Shown piece after piece: positions 30,497-39,814 of a DNA stretch of 64,000 bases; the first letter of the stretch is position 1, and each line of letters begins with the position of its first letter. The notes under the pieces are model-generated. The model saw only the letters and a program-made list of their open reading frames with translations. It did no database searches and was not told the DNA's origin. The position numbers and the translations under genes are program-made. Source of the DNA: Saccharibacillus sp. CPCC 101409 (lineage in GTDB: Bacteria; Bacillota; Bacilli; Paenibacillales; Paenibacillaceae); contig NZ_JAULSA010000001.1 in the NCBI RefSeq assembly GCF_030518235.1, forward strand, positions 434,001-498,000, read 5' to 3'.

Positions 30497-30896
30497 AAGG
30501 CAGCCGGGCAAAAAGCCGCGTAAAGAAGGGAAGCGCACCGCCAAGCCGTCCGGTCATCTGATCGTAACGGAAGGGATCAAAACGGCCTGGTCCAACGAGT
30601 GCATCGAACTGTGGTTCCTGCTGCATTTTGCTTACCTGGATACTTCGATTCCGAGAGACGCCTACTATGCAAAGTTGAGTGCGGAGTTGAGAAAGAGAGG
30701 CGGGCCGGATAAATACGAAAAAGCCGATTCAGGCTTATACGAGTTTCTCAAACCGTATCAGCGTAAAGCGATCGCGAATGCCCAAAGACTTAAAAACAGC
30801 TTTGCGCCGAGTGCCGCTTTTTCCAAACGCAATCCCTGCACCACGGTCGATGAATTGGTTATGGAGCTTATCGCTATCCTGGAGCGGGAAGACTGA
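30486..30896 (+). CDS. RloB-like protein with internal deletion
   Basis: A 136-residue protein overlapping rloA by 11 bases. The C-terminal part (SNECIELWFLLHF, KYEKADSGLYEF, NPCTTVDELVMEL) is typical of RloB. RloB proteins as I know them are about 200 residues, with a Toprim-like start (LIVTEG-x-KTE) and acidic D-x-D residues before the SNEC-ELW motif. Here LIVTEGIKT runs directly into AWSNECIELW, so 60-70 residues with the acidic centre are missing in frame. It is probably inactive or altered. A terminator follows. Confidence 0.7.
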   Translation: MANRRQPGKKPRKEGKRTAKPSGHLIVTEGIKTAWSNECIELWFLLHFAYLDTSIPRDAYYAKLSAELRKRGGPDKYEKADSGLYEFLKPYQRKAIANAQRLKNSFAPSAAFSKRNPCTTVDELVMELIAILERED

Positions 30897-31001
30897 ATGA
30901 GTTCCGTTAGCTGAAACCGATCCCGATCCCGAATCGGCGCGCGAAATCGAACCGAAGATCGATAACCCAATGCGGTCCGCTGCGAAAAGCAGCCCAAACG
31001 C

Positions 31002-31038
31002 AAACAGACACCGACGATAATCGCCGGTGTCTGTTTTT
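31002..31038. terminator. Bidirectional terminator between rloB and the rhodanese gene
   Basis: AACAGACACCG and CGGTGTCTGTT pair around a loop with CGA/TCG extension, followed by T on the plus strand and a shorter T-run on the minus strand. Confidence 0.85.
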
Positions 31039-31073
31039 GCGCCAGGCAGCTTTTTTACGCTGCGCAGCCTTTG

Positions 31074-31469
31074 TTACGCTTCTTCAACCTCGAACCCGGC
31101 CTGTTTCCACGCCGCTGTTCCGCCGTCGATGAATGCTACGTCGGTGAAGCCCATCAGCTTCAGCGCGTATGCGCCCAGAGCGGCCTGGCCGCCGGCGCCG
31201 CAGGTGACAAGGATCGGGCGATCGCGGTCGCTCAGGCGCTCGTCGCGCAGCTCGGCCGGCACGCCGAGGTCGGCGCGGATCGGCAGCATGCCGAGCGAGA
31301 TGTTAACGCTGCTCGGAATCAGGCCGCACGCTCCGGCGTCTTTGGCGTCCTGCACGTCGATGATGAACGTATCGGGATTGGCGTTGATCTTCTCGCGCGC
31401 TTCCTGGGAAGTGACGCTCGGTACGTTGTTTCTTGCCTGGGTGACCATGTCGGTGAATGTCAAAGCCAT
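31074..31469 (-). CDS. Rhodanese-like sulfurtransferase
   Basis: A 131-residue single rhodanese domain with active-site loop VTCGAGGQAAL (Cys90), which would carry a persulfide. It has the usual IIDVQDAKDAG start and the VAFIDGGTAAWKQAGFEV end. Acts in the cytoplasm. AGGAGG precedes the ATG. It is separated by about 120 bases from queF upstream, so it could be read through from the que operon, but no functional link is known. Confidence 0.88.
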   Translation of the reverse strand: MALTFTDMVTQARNNVPSVTSQEAREKINANPDTFIIDVQDAKDAGACGLIPSSVNISLGMLPIRADLGVPAELRDERLSDRDRPILVTCGAGGQAALGAYALKLMGFTDVAFIDGGTAAWKQAGFEVEEA

Positions 31470-31593
31470 TGTTGTTCAGCCTCCTGAATGGGTTTTGAGT
31501 ATCGCTTCGGCGTCCGGCTCCGTTCAAGCGGAAGAAGACGGATCGGCCGTTTCGTTTATCATTACCCCAAGTCCGCCGAATGGCAACTCCTCT

Positions 31594-32109
31594 TTAACGG
31601 TTGTCGACTTTTTCCGGATACAGATCGTGCCGGCTCAGGCGGTCAAACGCCATTTCCTCGTACTTGGTGCCCGGCTTGCCGTAGTTGGTGTACGGATCGA
31701 TCGAGATGCCCCCGCGCGGCGTGAATTTGCCCCAGACCTCGATGTAGCGCGGGTCCATCAGCTCGATCAGGTCGTTCATGATGATGTTCATGCAGTCCTC
31801 GTGGAAATCGCCGTGGTTGCGGAAGCTGAACAGGTACAATTTGAGCGATTTGCTTTCGACCATTTTGACGTCCGGAATGTAGCTGATATAGATCGTCGCA
31901 AAGTCCGGCTGGCCCGTGATCGGACACAAACTGGTGAACTCCGGGCAGTTGAATTTAACAAAGTAATCGCGGTACGCGTGTTTGTTGTCGAACGATTCCA
32001 GGATGCCCGGGTCGTATTCGAACGTATATTTCGTGCCCTGGTTGCCCAGCAGCGTCAGGTCTTCCATTTCGTCTTTTTGTCTTCCGCTGTCTTTTTGTCT
32101 TCCGCTCAT
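31594..32109 (-). CDS. queF: NADPH-dependent preQ0 reductase (QueF)
   Basis: A 171-residue enzyme that reduces the nitrile of preQ0 to the amine of preQ1 with NADPH, the last step before insertion into tRNA. Catalytic Cys62 is in [13 protein letters not shown], and the QueF motif [13 protein letters not shown] follows. It is the short, YkvM-type QueF. The first 13 residues contain a perfect tandem duplication (SGRQKD twice; 18 bases) that lies before the conserved domain. Last gene of the queCDEF operon, about 56 bases after queE. Confidence 0.95.
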   Translation of the reverse strand: MSGRQKDSGRQKDEMEDLTLLGNQGTKYTFEYDPGILESFDNKHAYRDYFVKFNCPEFTSLCPITGQPDFATIYISYIPDVKMVESKSLKLYLFSFRNHGDFHEDCMNIIMNDLIELMDPRYIEVWGKFTPRGGISIDPYTNYGKPGTKYEEMAFDRLSRHDLYPEKVDNR

Positions 32110-32165
32110 GAATGTAACGCTCCTTTTTGTTGGAAAAATGCGATCCGACTTTCCGTTCAAAACGT

Positions 32166-32912
32166 CTATACGCCGCGTTTGTTGCCCCAGACGAGGGTGT
32201 GCAGCTGCGGCAGGGCGCGGGCGTCTTTGAGGTCGGGCAGTTCGGACAGGCGTCCGATCAGCCACTCGTAACGGCTTAGCAGCGAAGACACATGATCCCG
32301 CACCTCGCCGGAAACTTCCGGATTGCCCGTTTGCAAAATGAACGGGACGTCCGGGTAGCGGGCATGAACGCCGCGCGCGTAAGTCAGGTCGTCCTCGTCG
32401 AAAATAACGATCTTGATGCACATCTCGCGCCGTCCCGGCGCTTCGCGCAGACGCTCGACGATCGAATCCAACACGTCGAAGTCCGTTTCCATGCCCGAGC
32501 TCGGCGGCTTCGGCGACAGCGTGACCTCGTCGATGCGCACGATCCAGTCCTGCCAGCGCGAACCCTGCGTTTCCACGGCGGTGCGGATACCGCGCTGCCG
32601 CAGCAGCTGCACCAGATCCCCGAGCTGCGGGAGCAGCAGCGGATTGCCGCCGGAGATCGTCACATGGTCGAACGTATCGCCGCCGAGCGCGAGCAGTTCG
32701 TCCAGAATTTCGGCGGGCGCGAGCATGCGGATCTGGTCTTTGGCGCTGCCGTCCCAGGTGAACTTGGAATCGCACCACGAGCAGCGGTAGTCGCAGCCTG
32801 CGGTGCGGACGAACATCGTTTTGCGGCCGATCGACATGCCTTCGCCTTGAATGGTCGGGCCGAAGATCTCCAGGACGGGGATGGGGCGGACAGCCGGGGA
32901 AGTCTGGTTCAT
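32166..32912 (-). CDS. queE: 7-carboxy-7-deazaguanine synthase (QueE)
   Basis: A 248-residue radical SAM enzyme that contracts 6-carboxytetrahydropterin to 7-carboxy-7-deazaguanine. The [4Fe-4S] cluster motif is C40-x3-C44-x2-C47 ([10 protein letters not shown]), and FGPTIQGEG at the start is typical. Its ATG overlaps the queD stop codon (ATGA); a GTG at 32924 is an alternative. Third enzyme in the preQ0 pathway order C, D, E, F. Confidence 0.94.
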   Translation of the reverse strand: MNQTSPAVRPIPVLEIFGPTIQGEGMSIGRKTMFVRTAGCDYRCSWCDSKFTWDGSAKDQIRMLAPAEILDELLALGGDTFDHVTISGGNPLLLPQLGDLVQLLRQRGIRTAVETQGSRWQDWIVRIDEVTLSPKPPSSGMETDFDVLDSIVERLREAPGRREMCIKIVIFDEDDLTYARGVHARYPDVPFILQTGNPEVSGEVRDHVSSLLSRYEWLIGRLSELPDLKDARALPQLHTLVWGNKRGV

Positions 32913-33409
32913 TCTTCCATCCACTCCCGTCTGGCTTCCGCATACGAAGTCGGCGTTTCGAACAGACGGACGAATTCCGTACGCGCGCCGAGCGCCCGGT
33001 AAGGATCCGACGACAGCGCATTTTCCATCTGCTCATAGATCCACACGACCATATTTTCGGCGGTGGTGTTCATAAGCGGCAGCGTTTCGTTCAGATAACG
33101 GTGGTCCAGATACGTCTCGATCCGCTCTTTCCAGATCTGCTTGATCTCGCCGAAATCGACCGCGATTCCGTTGGAAGCCGGAACGGCCGAGATGCCGAAC
33201 ACGACCTCGTACGTATGTCCGTGCAGATTCTTGCATTTGCCTTCGTAGTCGTGCAGATGGTGGGCGGCGTCGAACGTGAACGATTTGCTCACCAGCACCC
33301 GTTTGCGGTGGTAGCGAAGCTGTTCTCCCGTGATGTCTTCGCCGAATACCTGAAGCTGTTGGACGATATGAAAAGGACCGGGCTGACGCCGGAAATCGGA
33401 CTCGCTCAT
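32909..33409 (-). CDS. queD: 6-carboxytetrahydropterin synthase (QueD)
   Basis: A 166-residue enzyme of the PTPS family that converts dihydroneopterin triphosphate to 6-carboxytetrahydropterin. Zinc ligands are His50 (DAAHHL), His63 and His65 (LHGHTYE), and the catalytic Cys59 is in GKCKNLHGH. The first about 38 residues form an extension before the usual start ([11 protein letters not shown]), longer than in compact QueD enzymes. The start overlaps the queC stop (ATGA), so the four genes are translationally coupled in part. Confidence 0.93.
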   Translation of the reverse strand: MSESDFRRQPGPFHIVQQLQVFGEDITGEQLRYHRKRVLVSKSFTFDAAHHLHDYEGKCKNLHGHTYEVVFGISAVPASNGIAVDFGEIKQIWKERIETYLDHRYLNETLPLMNTTAENMVVWIYEQMENALSSDPYRALGARTEFVRLFETPTSYAEARREWMEE

Positions 33410-34068
33410 ACCGTCGTCTTCCGATCTTCGAGGTATTTGTCGAGTCCGGCGCGGCGCAGCTTGCAGGCCGGGCATTCGCCGCAGCCGTCGCCGACCACGC
33501 CGTTGTAGCAGGTCAGCGTGCGCTCGCGCACGAAATCGAACGCATTCAGCTCGTCCGAGAGCGCCCACGTTTCGGCTTTGTCGAGCCACATAAGCGGCGT
33601 ATGGATGACAAAAGGATAATCCATCGCTAGATTCAGCGTGACATCCAGCGACTTGATAAACGTGTCCCGGCAGTCCGGGTAGCCGCTGAAGTCCGTTTCG
33701 CACACTCCGGTCACGATATGGCGCGCGCCGGAAGTCTTGGCAAGAATAGCGGCGAAGCTCAGGAACAGCAGGTTGCGTCCTTCGACAAACGTGCTGGGCA
33801 GCTCTCCTTCTTCGTGGGTGATCTCGATATCGTCGCGGGTCAAAGCGTTCGGCGCGAGCTGGTTCAGCAGGCTCATATCGAGCACCGTATGCTTAACGCC
33901 GAGCTCCTGCGCGATACCGCGCGCGACTTCGATCTCCAATTTGTGGCGCTGGCCGTAGTCGAACGTAACCGCCTGGACTTCGGCGAACGTTTTTTTGGCC
34001 CAGAACAGACACGTGGTACTGTCCTGGCCGCCGCTGAATACAACTACGGCTTTTTCGTTTTTAAGCAT
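33406..34068 (-). CDS. queC: 7-cyano-7-deazaguanine (preQ0) synthase (QueC)
   Basis: A 220-residue ATP-dependent enzyme that turns 7-carboxy-7-deazaguanine into preQ0. The PP-loop [12 protein letters not shown] lies at about residues 9-20 and the zinc site [19 protein letters not shown] near the C terminus. First gene of the operon. AGAGGTT serves as ribosome site but can be masked by an upstream ACCTCTTTC. A preQ1-I riboswitch lies about 310 bases upstream. Confidence 0.95.
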   Translation of the reverse strand: MLKNEKAVVVFSGGQDSTTCLFWAKKTFAEVQAVTFDYGQRHKLEIEVARGIAQELGVKHTVLDMSLLNQLAPNALTRDDIEITHEEGELPSTFVEGRNLLFLSFAAILAKTSGARHIVTGVCETDFSGYPDCRDTFIKSLDVTLNLAMDYPFVIHTPLMWLDKAETWALSDELNAFDFVRERTLTCYNGVVGDGCGECPACKLRRAGLDKYLEDRKTTV

Positions 34069-34075
34069 GCTAAAA

Positions 34076-34111
34076 ACCTCTTTCTTCTTCTAAAATAGGA
34101 AGGAAAGAGGT
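34076..34111 (-). promoter_or_regulatory. Hairpin masking the queC ribosome binding site
   Basis: On the minus strand ACCTCTTTC pairs with GAAAGAGGT, nine perfect base pairs, and the second arm contains the Shine-Dalgarno sequence of queC. It may add translational control, or only tune expression. Confidence 0.5.
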
Positions 34112-34220
34112 CCAGGAACCGGTCGTAAAAAACACTTCGAGCGATCGGCGGACGCGCAGGATGCGCAAATCGAAGTCCGCGATAAAAATGCTGCTCGGGA
34201 TCGCCTGCAAAGATTCCGCT

Positions 34221-34259
34221 AAAAAAAGCGGATGAAATCCGGGTAAAAGGGATTTCCGC
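34221..34259 (-). terminator. Candidate terminator in the queC leader
   Basis: On the minus strand GCGGAAATCC pairs with GGATTT and CCGC (three-base bulge), followed by seven T. It lies about 120 bases after the riboswitch aptamer and could be its expression platform. Confidence 0.6.
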
Positions 34260-34379
34260 CGGGCTGCTTCAGGCGGCGCGCCGAAAAGTCGCGTCGTCGA
34301 TGCAGGCCCAAAGATATCCGGTTGTCGGCACGGCTCCGGGGAGCACGCCGAAGAAGCCTCGGAATCGGCGGGGCGGCGA

Positions 34380-34412
34380 TTAGTTTTTTATAGAGGGAGT
34401 TCTCGAACCTCT
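34380..34412 (-). promoter_or_regulatory. preQ1-I riboswitch aptamer
   Basis: On the minus strand AGAGGTTC, then CCTCT, then ATAAAAAACTAA match the class I preQ1 aptamer almost exactly: P1 stem AGAGG with CCTCT and the A-rich tail that forms the pseudoknot. It faces the queCDEF operon, which makes preQ1, so end-product repression is expected. The rest of 34069-34787 holds the leader with the two hairpins above and the divergent promoters; no gene is visible. Confidence 0.93.
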
Positions 34413-34787
34413 CCCGCGCCAAAGCGGACGCGGAATCTCTTCAACAATCTATGCGATTGGACAAACAAACCCTGCGATACAAGCTGCCAACTGCGGCTGG
34501 GCGCAATTTCAGCGTTTTTCATTATAACATGAAACTTGCTCGGCCGATACGCCCGCACATTTGTTCGCAAAATTTGTCTGTTCGTATTGAGACGTTGGAG
34601 CCGGCATGGTATGATTAGGAAGAAATTTCACAACTGCATTTTGCCAAAAGGTTAAGCCTTCTATATGCGTAAAATCCAGGCGCGTTTTGAGTACCCCAAC
34701 CGAGTTCGACGCGGCGTTTTCCTTTATGGGGACAAAGCGGTTTCCGCGATTCGAACCGGCGACAAGACGAAAGGAAAAATCTACATC

Positions 34788-35534
34788 ATGATGGGAAAAG
34801 CTCATTTTATTATCGGAACCGGCGTTTCGCTGTCCCTGCTGGCGCTGTCGGGACAGCCGGTTACGGCGGGCGCCGTCGCGATCGCGGGCGTCAGTTCGCT
34901 GCTGCCGGATATCGATCATCCGAATTCGATACTCGTAACCCGGGCGCTGCCCGACCGGCTGCTGCGCATCCTGCAGTCGGCGATGCTGCTTGTGGCCGCC
35001 GCGGTGCTGTTCTACGCGCCGCTCGAACAGCCGTGGAACAGCGTGCTGGCCGCGATCGCGGTAATCGCGATGTTCCTGCCCGAACAGGCCTTGCGCAAAG
35101 GCGCGTTCGTGCTGATCGGACTCGCGGTTATCATATTCGGCGAGCGGTACGCGCCCTGGAACCGGATGGGCGGCATCCTGCTGATCGTATTCTCGCTGGC
35201 GCCGCACCGCGGCATCACGCATACGGTCTACGCCACCGCGGCCTGGACGCTGCTGCTGTACGGGCTGACCGGGAGTCACGGTTCTTCGATCTGGATCGCG
35301 GGCGGCCTTGCGTACGCGCTCCATCTGATCTGCGATTCCCTCACCAAGAACGGCATCCGGCCGCTGCCTCCGCTCAAGTGGAAGCTTCGCTTCGCGCTGA
35401 TGACGACCGGCAAGAAGTCGGGCAAACGCGTCGAACGGATCGGGATCGGCCTGACCGCGGTGCTGTTCGCCGCCGTATTCGGCATTCGGCTGATCGAATA
35501 CGCGGCCCGCGTCTATTTGCAGCTGTCGTCGTAA
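34788..35534 (+). CDS. YdjM/DUF457 family membrane metal-dependent hydrolase
   Basis: A 248-residue membrane protein with about six hydrophobic segments. The conserved polar residues of the YdjM-like family are present: MGKAHF at the start, SSLLPDIDHP and PHRGITHT, which are thought to bind metal. Members are called membrane-bound metal-dependent hydrolases, but the reaction is unknown. AAAGGA precedes the ATG at 34788 at long spacing; the ATG at 34791 is equally possible. It is followed by an MFS transporter 53 bases later. Confidence 0.8.
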   Translation: MMGKAHFIIGTGVSLSLLALSGQPVTAGAVAIAGVSSLLPDIDHPNSILVTRALPDRLLRILQSAMLLVAAAVLFYAPLEQPWNSVLAAIAVIAMFLPEQALRKGAFVLIGLAVIIFGERYAPWNRMGGILLIVFSLAPHRGITHTVYATAAWTLLLYGLTGSHGSSIWIAGGLAYALHLICDSLTKNGIRPLPPLKWKLRFALMTTGKKSGKRVERIGIGLTAVLFAAVFGIRLIEYAARVYLQLSS

Positions 35535-35586
35535 ACGAATAGGCGGAATCCGGCCGAGCCGGAATCCGACAAGGAGAACGCCACCC

Positions 35587-36846
35587 ATGAACAAACGTTC
35601 TTTCTACTGGTTGTGGTCGTCGCAGACGATGTCGAACGCGGCCGACATTCTATATGTAACGGCTCTGACCGTGCTTGTGCTCGAAGGAACGGAATCGATC
35701 GTCTCGACGATTCTTGTTCCGTTTTTTCGTATTTTCTCGCAGATTATCAGCGGGTTTCTCGCGCCGCTCATGCTGCGCAAATTCCGCCTGCCCCGGCTGA
35801 TGCTGCTGTCGCAGGGCGGGCAGTTCGCGCTGTTTGCCGCGCTGGTTCTGTATGTGCAGTCGGCCGAGACGAACGTGCCGCTCGCGCCCGTATTCGCCGT
35901 CGTATTCGCCATGTCGTTTCTGGACGGCTGGACGACGCCGGTGCGTAACGCGCTTGTGCCGAGACTGGTCGGGCCGGACTGGCTGATGCGCGCGAACGGT
36001 CTGATCTCGGTCAGCGACCAGACCGTGCAGTTCGCGGGCTGGGGACTGAGCGGCATGCTGGTCGCTTTTGCGGGCGCGCCGAGAACGATGCTGCTGGCCT
36101 GCGCGCTGTACGGGGCGGCCCTGCTCTTCACCGCGCTGATCCGCGAACCGGCGGGCCGGCGGAGCGCGGATGAAACCGAATCGGACGAACCGCGTATTCA
36201 GGGAGAAGCCTCTTCGCGCCGGGAAGCGCTGCTCGAAGGCTGGAGCCTGATCTTCCGCAGCGTCCGTCTGCGCACGCTGACGCTGATCGATTCGATCGAT
36301 ATGCTCGGCGGATCGGTCTGGGTCGGCGCGTTCACGCTGCTGTTCGTGCAGCAGGCGCTGGGCCGGGGCGAAGAGTGGTGGGGATTTATCAACGCTTCGT
36401 ATTTTGCCGGGGCGGTGCTGGGCGGCCTGCTCGTCGTGGCGCTGGTGGGACGGCTGCAAAAAAAGCTGTTTCTCTCGATGCTGGCCGGCATACTGGGCTA
36501 TTCGGCGCTGACGATCGTATATGCGACGACGGGGATTCCGCTGCTTGCGCTGGCGATCGTGCTGATTATGGGACCGTTTGCGGAGCTGTCGATGGTGGCG
36601 CGCCGCACGCTGATTCAGCAGAGCGCGAGCGAAGAAGATCTGCCGAAGGTGCTGTCCGCGCAGGCTACGCTGCTGAATCTAGTATTCTGCGCGTCGCTGC
36701 TCGGCATGGCCCGGTTGGCGGAAGTCATCGGGATCGTGAATTTGTATCTGTACGCGGGCGTTATGTCGCTGCTGGCGTTCGGGATCGGCTTCGCGATGCG
36801 CGGCAGGTTTGCCGCGGAGATCGCTCCGAACCGACAGGAAGATTAA
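35587..36846 (+). CDS. MFS transporter, MFS_3 (macrolide-efflux-like) type
   Basis: A 419-residue membrane protein with 12 predicted helices in the style of MFS_3 transporters (MefA-like). Helpful spots are the first helix (SSQTMSNAADILYVTALTV), FLDGWTTPVRNALVPRLVG in the middle of the N-terminal half, and a charged central loop rich in Glu and Arg (about 200-215). Likely efflux of a small hydrophobic compound; substrate unknown. AAGGAG precedes the ATG. It precedes the Ter island by 67 bases on the same strand but looks functionally unrelated. Confidence 0.8.
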   Translation: MNKRSFYWLWSSQTMSNAADILYVTALTVLVLEGTESIVSTILVPFFRIFSQIISGFLAPLMLRKFRLPRLMLLSQGGQFALFAALVLYVQSAETNVPLAPVFAVVFAMSFLDGWTTPVRNALVPRLVGPDWLMRANGLISVSDQTVQFAGWGLSGMLVAFAGAPRTMLLACALYGAALLFTALIREPAGRRSADETESDEPRIQGEASSRREALLEGWSLIFRSVRLRTLTLIDSIDMLGGSVWVGAFTLLFVQQALGRGEEWWGFINASYFAGAVLGGLLVVALVGRLQKKLFLSMLAGILGYSALTIVYATTGIPLLALAIVLIMGPFAELSMVARRTLIQQSASEEDLPKVLSAQATLLNLVFCASLLGMARLAEVIGIVNLYLYAGVMSLLAFGIGFAMRGRFAAEIAPNRQED

Positions 36847-36913
36847 TCTTCTTTTTCAAAAGCTTCCCCGGTGTTAAAGTGTAGAAAAGAACGTTAGGGA
36901 AAGGAGACGGATT

Positions 36914-37669
36914 ATGAGTATCGATTTGCGCAAGAAGGCCGAGGAGAACCTGATCAGCCTCTCCAAAACCGCGACCATCTCGCTGAGCAAAAAAGGATTG
37001 GGGAACCAGAAAGCGCGCGTTGCGCTGGCGCTGGACATTTCGGGCTCGATGACCGGGCTGTTCTCGAACGGCATCGTGCAGGCGGTGTGCGAACGAACGC
37101 TGGGGCTCGGCATGAACTTCGACGACAACGGAGCGGCCGACGTGTTCCTGTTCGGCATGCAGGATTATTCCGTCGGCGAGATTCAAAAAGAAAACTTTTA
37201 CGAATTCGTCAGCCGGGAGATCCGTTCGAAGTACAGGCTGGAGAACGGGACCCACTACGCCGGCGTGATGCGGCGCATCGCGGAGCACTATTACCCGGGT
37301 TCGCTCAGCGTGAAGAAAGGGCTGTTCGGGCTCGGCCGGGATAAAGTCAGCGTCAGCGCGGCGGAGCCGGACGAACCGGTCTATGTGATCTTCGTGACCG
37401 ACGGCAACTGCTTCGACGGGGACAAGACGGCCGAGCTGGTGCGGCAGACGTCCAAGCTCGGCATCTTCTGGCAGTTTGTCGGGGTGGGGCGGGAAACGTT
37501 CCAATTCCTGAAGCAGCTCGACGATCTCGACGGCCGCCTGATCGACAACGCGAACTTTTTCCAGGTCAACGATCTCAAGAAGATCTCGGACGAAGAGCTG
37601 TACGACCGCCTGCTCGGCGAATTTCCGGACTGGCTCAAACTGGCGAAGGAGCATTCGCTCATTAAATGA
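36914..37669 (+). CDS. VWA-domain protein of the Ter system (TerF-like)
   Basis: A 251-residue cytoplasmic von Willebrand A domain. The MIDAS metal site D41-x-S43-x-S45 is in LALDISGSM, with Thr and Asp ligands further on (TDGNCFDGDK). It resembles the VWA part of TerF/TerY proteins, which partner TerD in the tellurite and stress system. It opens the Ter island, followed by terB. AAGGAGACGG lies before the start. Confidence 0.85.
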   Translation: MSIDLRKKAEENLISLSKTATISLSKKGLGNQKARVALALDISGSMTGLFSNGIVQAVCERTLGLGMNFDDNGAADVFLFGMQDYSVGEIQKENFYEFVSREIRSKYRLENGTHYAGVMRRIAEHYYPGSLSVKKGLFGLGRDKVSVSAAEPDEPVYVIFVTDGNCFDGDKTAELVRQTSKLGIFWQFVGVGRETFQFLKQLDDLDGRLIDNANFFQVNDLKKISDEELYDRLLGEFPDWLKLAKEHSLIK

Positions 37670-37768
37670 GTTATACTGTAAGCGCAGACTTTTCAAATCA
37701 AACGACAGCTCAGACTTCGACTTCAAGGGTTTCGACCGAAATTCCACACAAAACGGAGGCGTATCGAC

Positions 37769-38215
37769 ATGAGTTCGTTTCAAAGCTGGCTGAACAAGAC
37801 CAAGACCGGACTGCAGGACCAGGTGGGCCGTTTCAAAAACAAGGATCTGATGGAGGCCATCGTCGCGGGCTGCGCCGTCGTATCCGTGGCGGACGGCACG
37901 ATCGATTCGACGGAAAAGCAAAAAATGGCCGGCTACATCGGCCGCAACGAGCAGCTTAAAGTGTTCAATATGAGCGAAGTGATCGAACGCTTCAACCACT
38001 ATGCGGGCAATATGGAATTCGACGTCATGGTCGGCAAACAGGAATCGCTGCGCGTGATCGCGAAGTTCAAGTCCAAGCCCGAAGTGGGACGCGTAATCGT
38101 CGGCGTATGCTGCGCGATCGGCGCGGCGGACGGCGATTTCGATGAGCAGGAGAAAGCGGCCGTGCGCGATATCTGCAACGTGCTCAACCTGAGCCCGGGC
38201 GAATTCGGCCTGTAA
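37769..38215 (+). CDS. terB: TerB tellurite-resistance protein
   Basis: A 148-residue all-helical TerB domain with the two acidic metal-binding loops of the family (SVADGTIDSTEKQKM and GAADGDFDEQEKAAV). TerB is thought to sit on the inner face of the membrane with TerC and bind divalent metal. GGAGGCG precedes its ATG. It follows the VWA gene by about 100 bases and precedes the TerD genes. Confidence 0.92.
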   Translation: MSSFQSWLNKTKTGLQDQVGRFKNKDLMEAIVAGCAVVSVADGTIDSTEKQKMAGYIGRNEQLKVFNMSEVIERFNHYAGNMEFDVMVGKQESLRVIAKFKSKPEVGRVIVGVCCAIGAADGDFDEQEKAAVRDICNVLNLSPGEFGL

Positions 38216-38345
38216 GATTCGCAGCTTCGTCAATTCGTTAAGTATGAGATGAAACCGCATCCGGGTTCGGCCGTATACATAAGCACGCCGAACGGATAAG
38301 ACTATTCGGACAAGGCGGCGGAGAGGCCCGGGGCTCTCTCCAAAG

Positions 38346-38375
38346 TTGTCTTGCTCCCGGACGAGCGGGTATAAT
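38346..38375 (+). promoter_or_regulatory. Promoter before the TerD genes
   Basis: TTGTCT (38346-38351), an 18-base spacer and a perfect TATAAT (38370-38375), about 55 bases before the first terD gene. A strong GC hairpin (GGAGAG with CTCTCC) precedes it at about 38320-38341. Confidence 0.7.
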
Positions 38376-38428
38376 TCAAGATAGCTGCATCAACCATACC
38401 ATTCCAATTGGGAGGGCTATAGACAGCA

Positions 38429-39028
38429 ATGACAATTTCTCTGGTGAAAGGTCAGAAGATCGATCTGACGAAAGGGAATGCCGGTCTGTCGAAGATTACG
38501 GTCGGACTGGGCTGGGACCCGGCGGATTCCGGAGGCAAAGGGCTGTTCGGATTCAAAAAGAAAGCGGCGAATATCGACTGCGACGCTTCGGTTCTGCTGC
38601 TGAACGAACAGGGTAAGCTCAAAGGCGGCCGCAACGTCGTCTGCTTCCACAATTTGCAGAACGACAACGGATCGGTCGTGCACGGCGGGGACAACCTGAC
38701 CGGCGCGGGCGACGGAGACGACGAACAGATCCATGTCGATCTGTCCGCGGTTCCACCCGACATCCACCGTATTCTCGCCGTAGTGAACATCTACGACTGC
38801 GAAGCGCGCAAGCAGCATTTCGGCATGATCCAGTCGGCGTTTATCCGCATTTTCGAATCCGGCAGCGGCCGCGAACTGGCCCGCTTCAACCTGACGGACG
38901 ATTATTCGGGAATGACCGCGCTGCTGGCCGGCGAGATCTACCGCCAGGGCGGCGAATGGAAATTCAGCGCGATCGGCGAAGGAGCGCAGGCGCCGCATAT
39001 CGACCTGCTCGCCCGCCGCTACGCCTGA
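38429..39028 (+). CDS. TerD-family protein (YceC/TerZ-like)
   Basis: A 199-residue TerD domain. It contains the usual VKGQKIDLTKGNAGLSK start, GWDP, and a calcium-binding region DNLTGAGDGDDEQ. The first acidic motif reads NIDCDASV, with Cys where its neighbours have Leu ([16 protein letters not shown]). TerD proteins bind Ca2+ and form a beta-sandwich; their exact role in tellurite, phage and stress resistance is not settled. The length is that of B. subtilis YceC, and gene order (YceC, D, E, F) is the same. Confidence 0.9.
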   Translation: MTISLVKGQKIDLTKGNAGLSKITVGLGWDPADSGGKGLFGFKKKAANIDCDASVLLLNEQGKLKGGRNVVCFHNLQNDNGSVVHGGDNLTGAGDGDDEQIHVDLSAVPPDIHRILAVVNIYDCEARKQHFGMIQSAFIRIFESGSGRELARFNLTDDYSGMTALLAGEIYRQGGEWKFSAIGEGAQAPHIDLLARRYA

Positions 39029-39108
39029 TCGGGACTTAAACACAAGCGTGACTTTAACTTCAATATTGCGCAGCACCCCAAAACCATAACGAAAGAAGGA
39101 ATTCAATC

Positions 39109-39690
39109 ATGGCAATCAGCTTGCAAAAAGGTCAAAAAGTCGATCTGACGAAAACGAACCCGGGTCTCAAAAAAGTGCTGATCGGTCTCGGCTGGGACAC
39201 GAACAAGTACGACGGCGGCGCGGACTTCGACCTTGACGCTTCGGCGTTCCTGCTCGGCGGCAACGGCAAAGTAACGTCCGATACGGACTTCGTGTTCTAC
39301 AACAATCCGAAGAACGCCAACGGAGCGGTTACGCATACGGGCGACAACCGGACCGGCGAAGGCGAAGGCGACGACGAGCAGCTGACGGTGGAACTGTCGA
39401 GCGTGCCGGCCGAAGTCGAAAAAGTATCCTTCTGCATCACGATCCACGACGGAGCTTCCCGTTCGCAGAACTTCGGTCAGGTCTCCAACGCGTTCGTGCG
39501 CATCGTCAACGAAGAAACGAACGAAGAACTGATCCGCTACGATCTGGGCGAAGACTTCTCGGTCGAAACGGCGATCGTCGTAGCCGAACTGTACCGCAAC
39601 GCCGGCGAATGGAAATTCAGCGCCGTGGGCAGCGGCTACCAGAACGGACTGGAAGGTCTGGTACGCGATTTCGGTCTGGCCGTATCTTAA
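39109..39690 (+). CDS. TerD-family protein (YceD-like)
   Basis: A 193-residue TerD domain with complete calcium-binding motifs: [10 protein letters not shown] and [14 protein letters not shown]. The end [19 protein letters not shown] is typical. It is the second of three TerD genes in tandem and is very similar to the next one, suggesting local duplication. AAGAAGGAA precedes the ATG. A hairpin separates it from the third gene. Confidence 0.92.
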   Translation: MAISLQKGQKVDLTKTNPGLKKVLIGLGWDTNKYDGGADFDLDASAFLLGGNGKVTSDTDFVFYNNPKNANGAVTHTGDNRTGEGEGDDEQLTVELSSVPAEVEKVSFCITIHDGASRSQNFGQVSNAFVRIVNEETNEELIRYDLGEDFSVETAIVVAELYRNAGEWKFSAVGSGYQNGLEGLVRDFGLAVS

Positions 39691-39730
39691 TAATCGCATA
39701 ACCCCTATACGCAGCTCCGATCTACTCCCG

Positions 39731-39757
39731 AAGGCCGTCTTCCTTATAGACGGCCTT
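39731..39757 (+). terminator. Hairpin between second and third TerD genes
   Basis: AAGGCCGTCT and AGACGGCCTT pair perfectly around TCCTTAT. There is almost no T-run after it, so it may weaken rather than end transcription. Confidence 0.5.
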
Positions 39758-39814
39758 TGGCTATAAAACGAGCGGCATTTCGAATGTTAAAAATGGAAAC
39801 GGAGGAATTTTACC

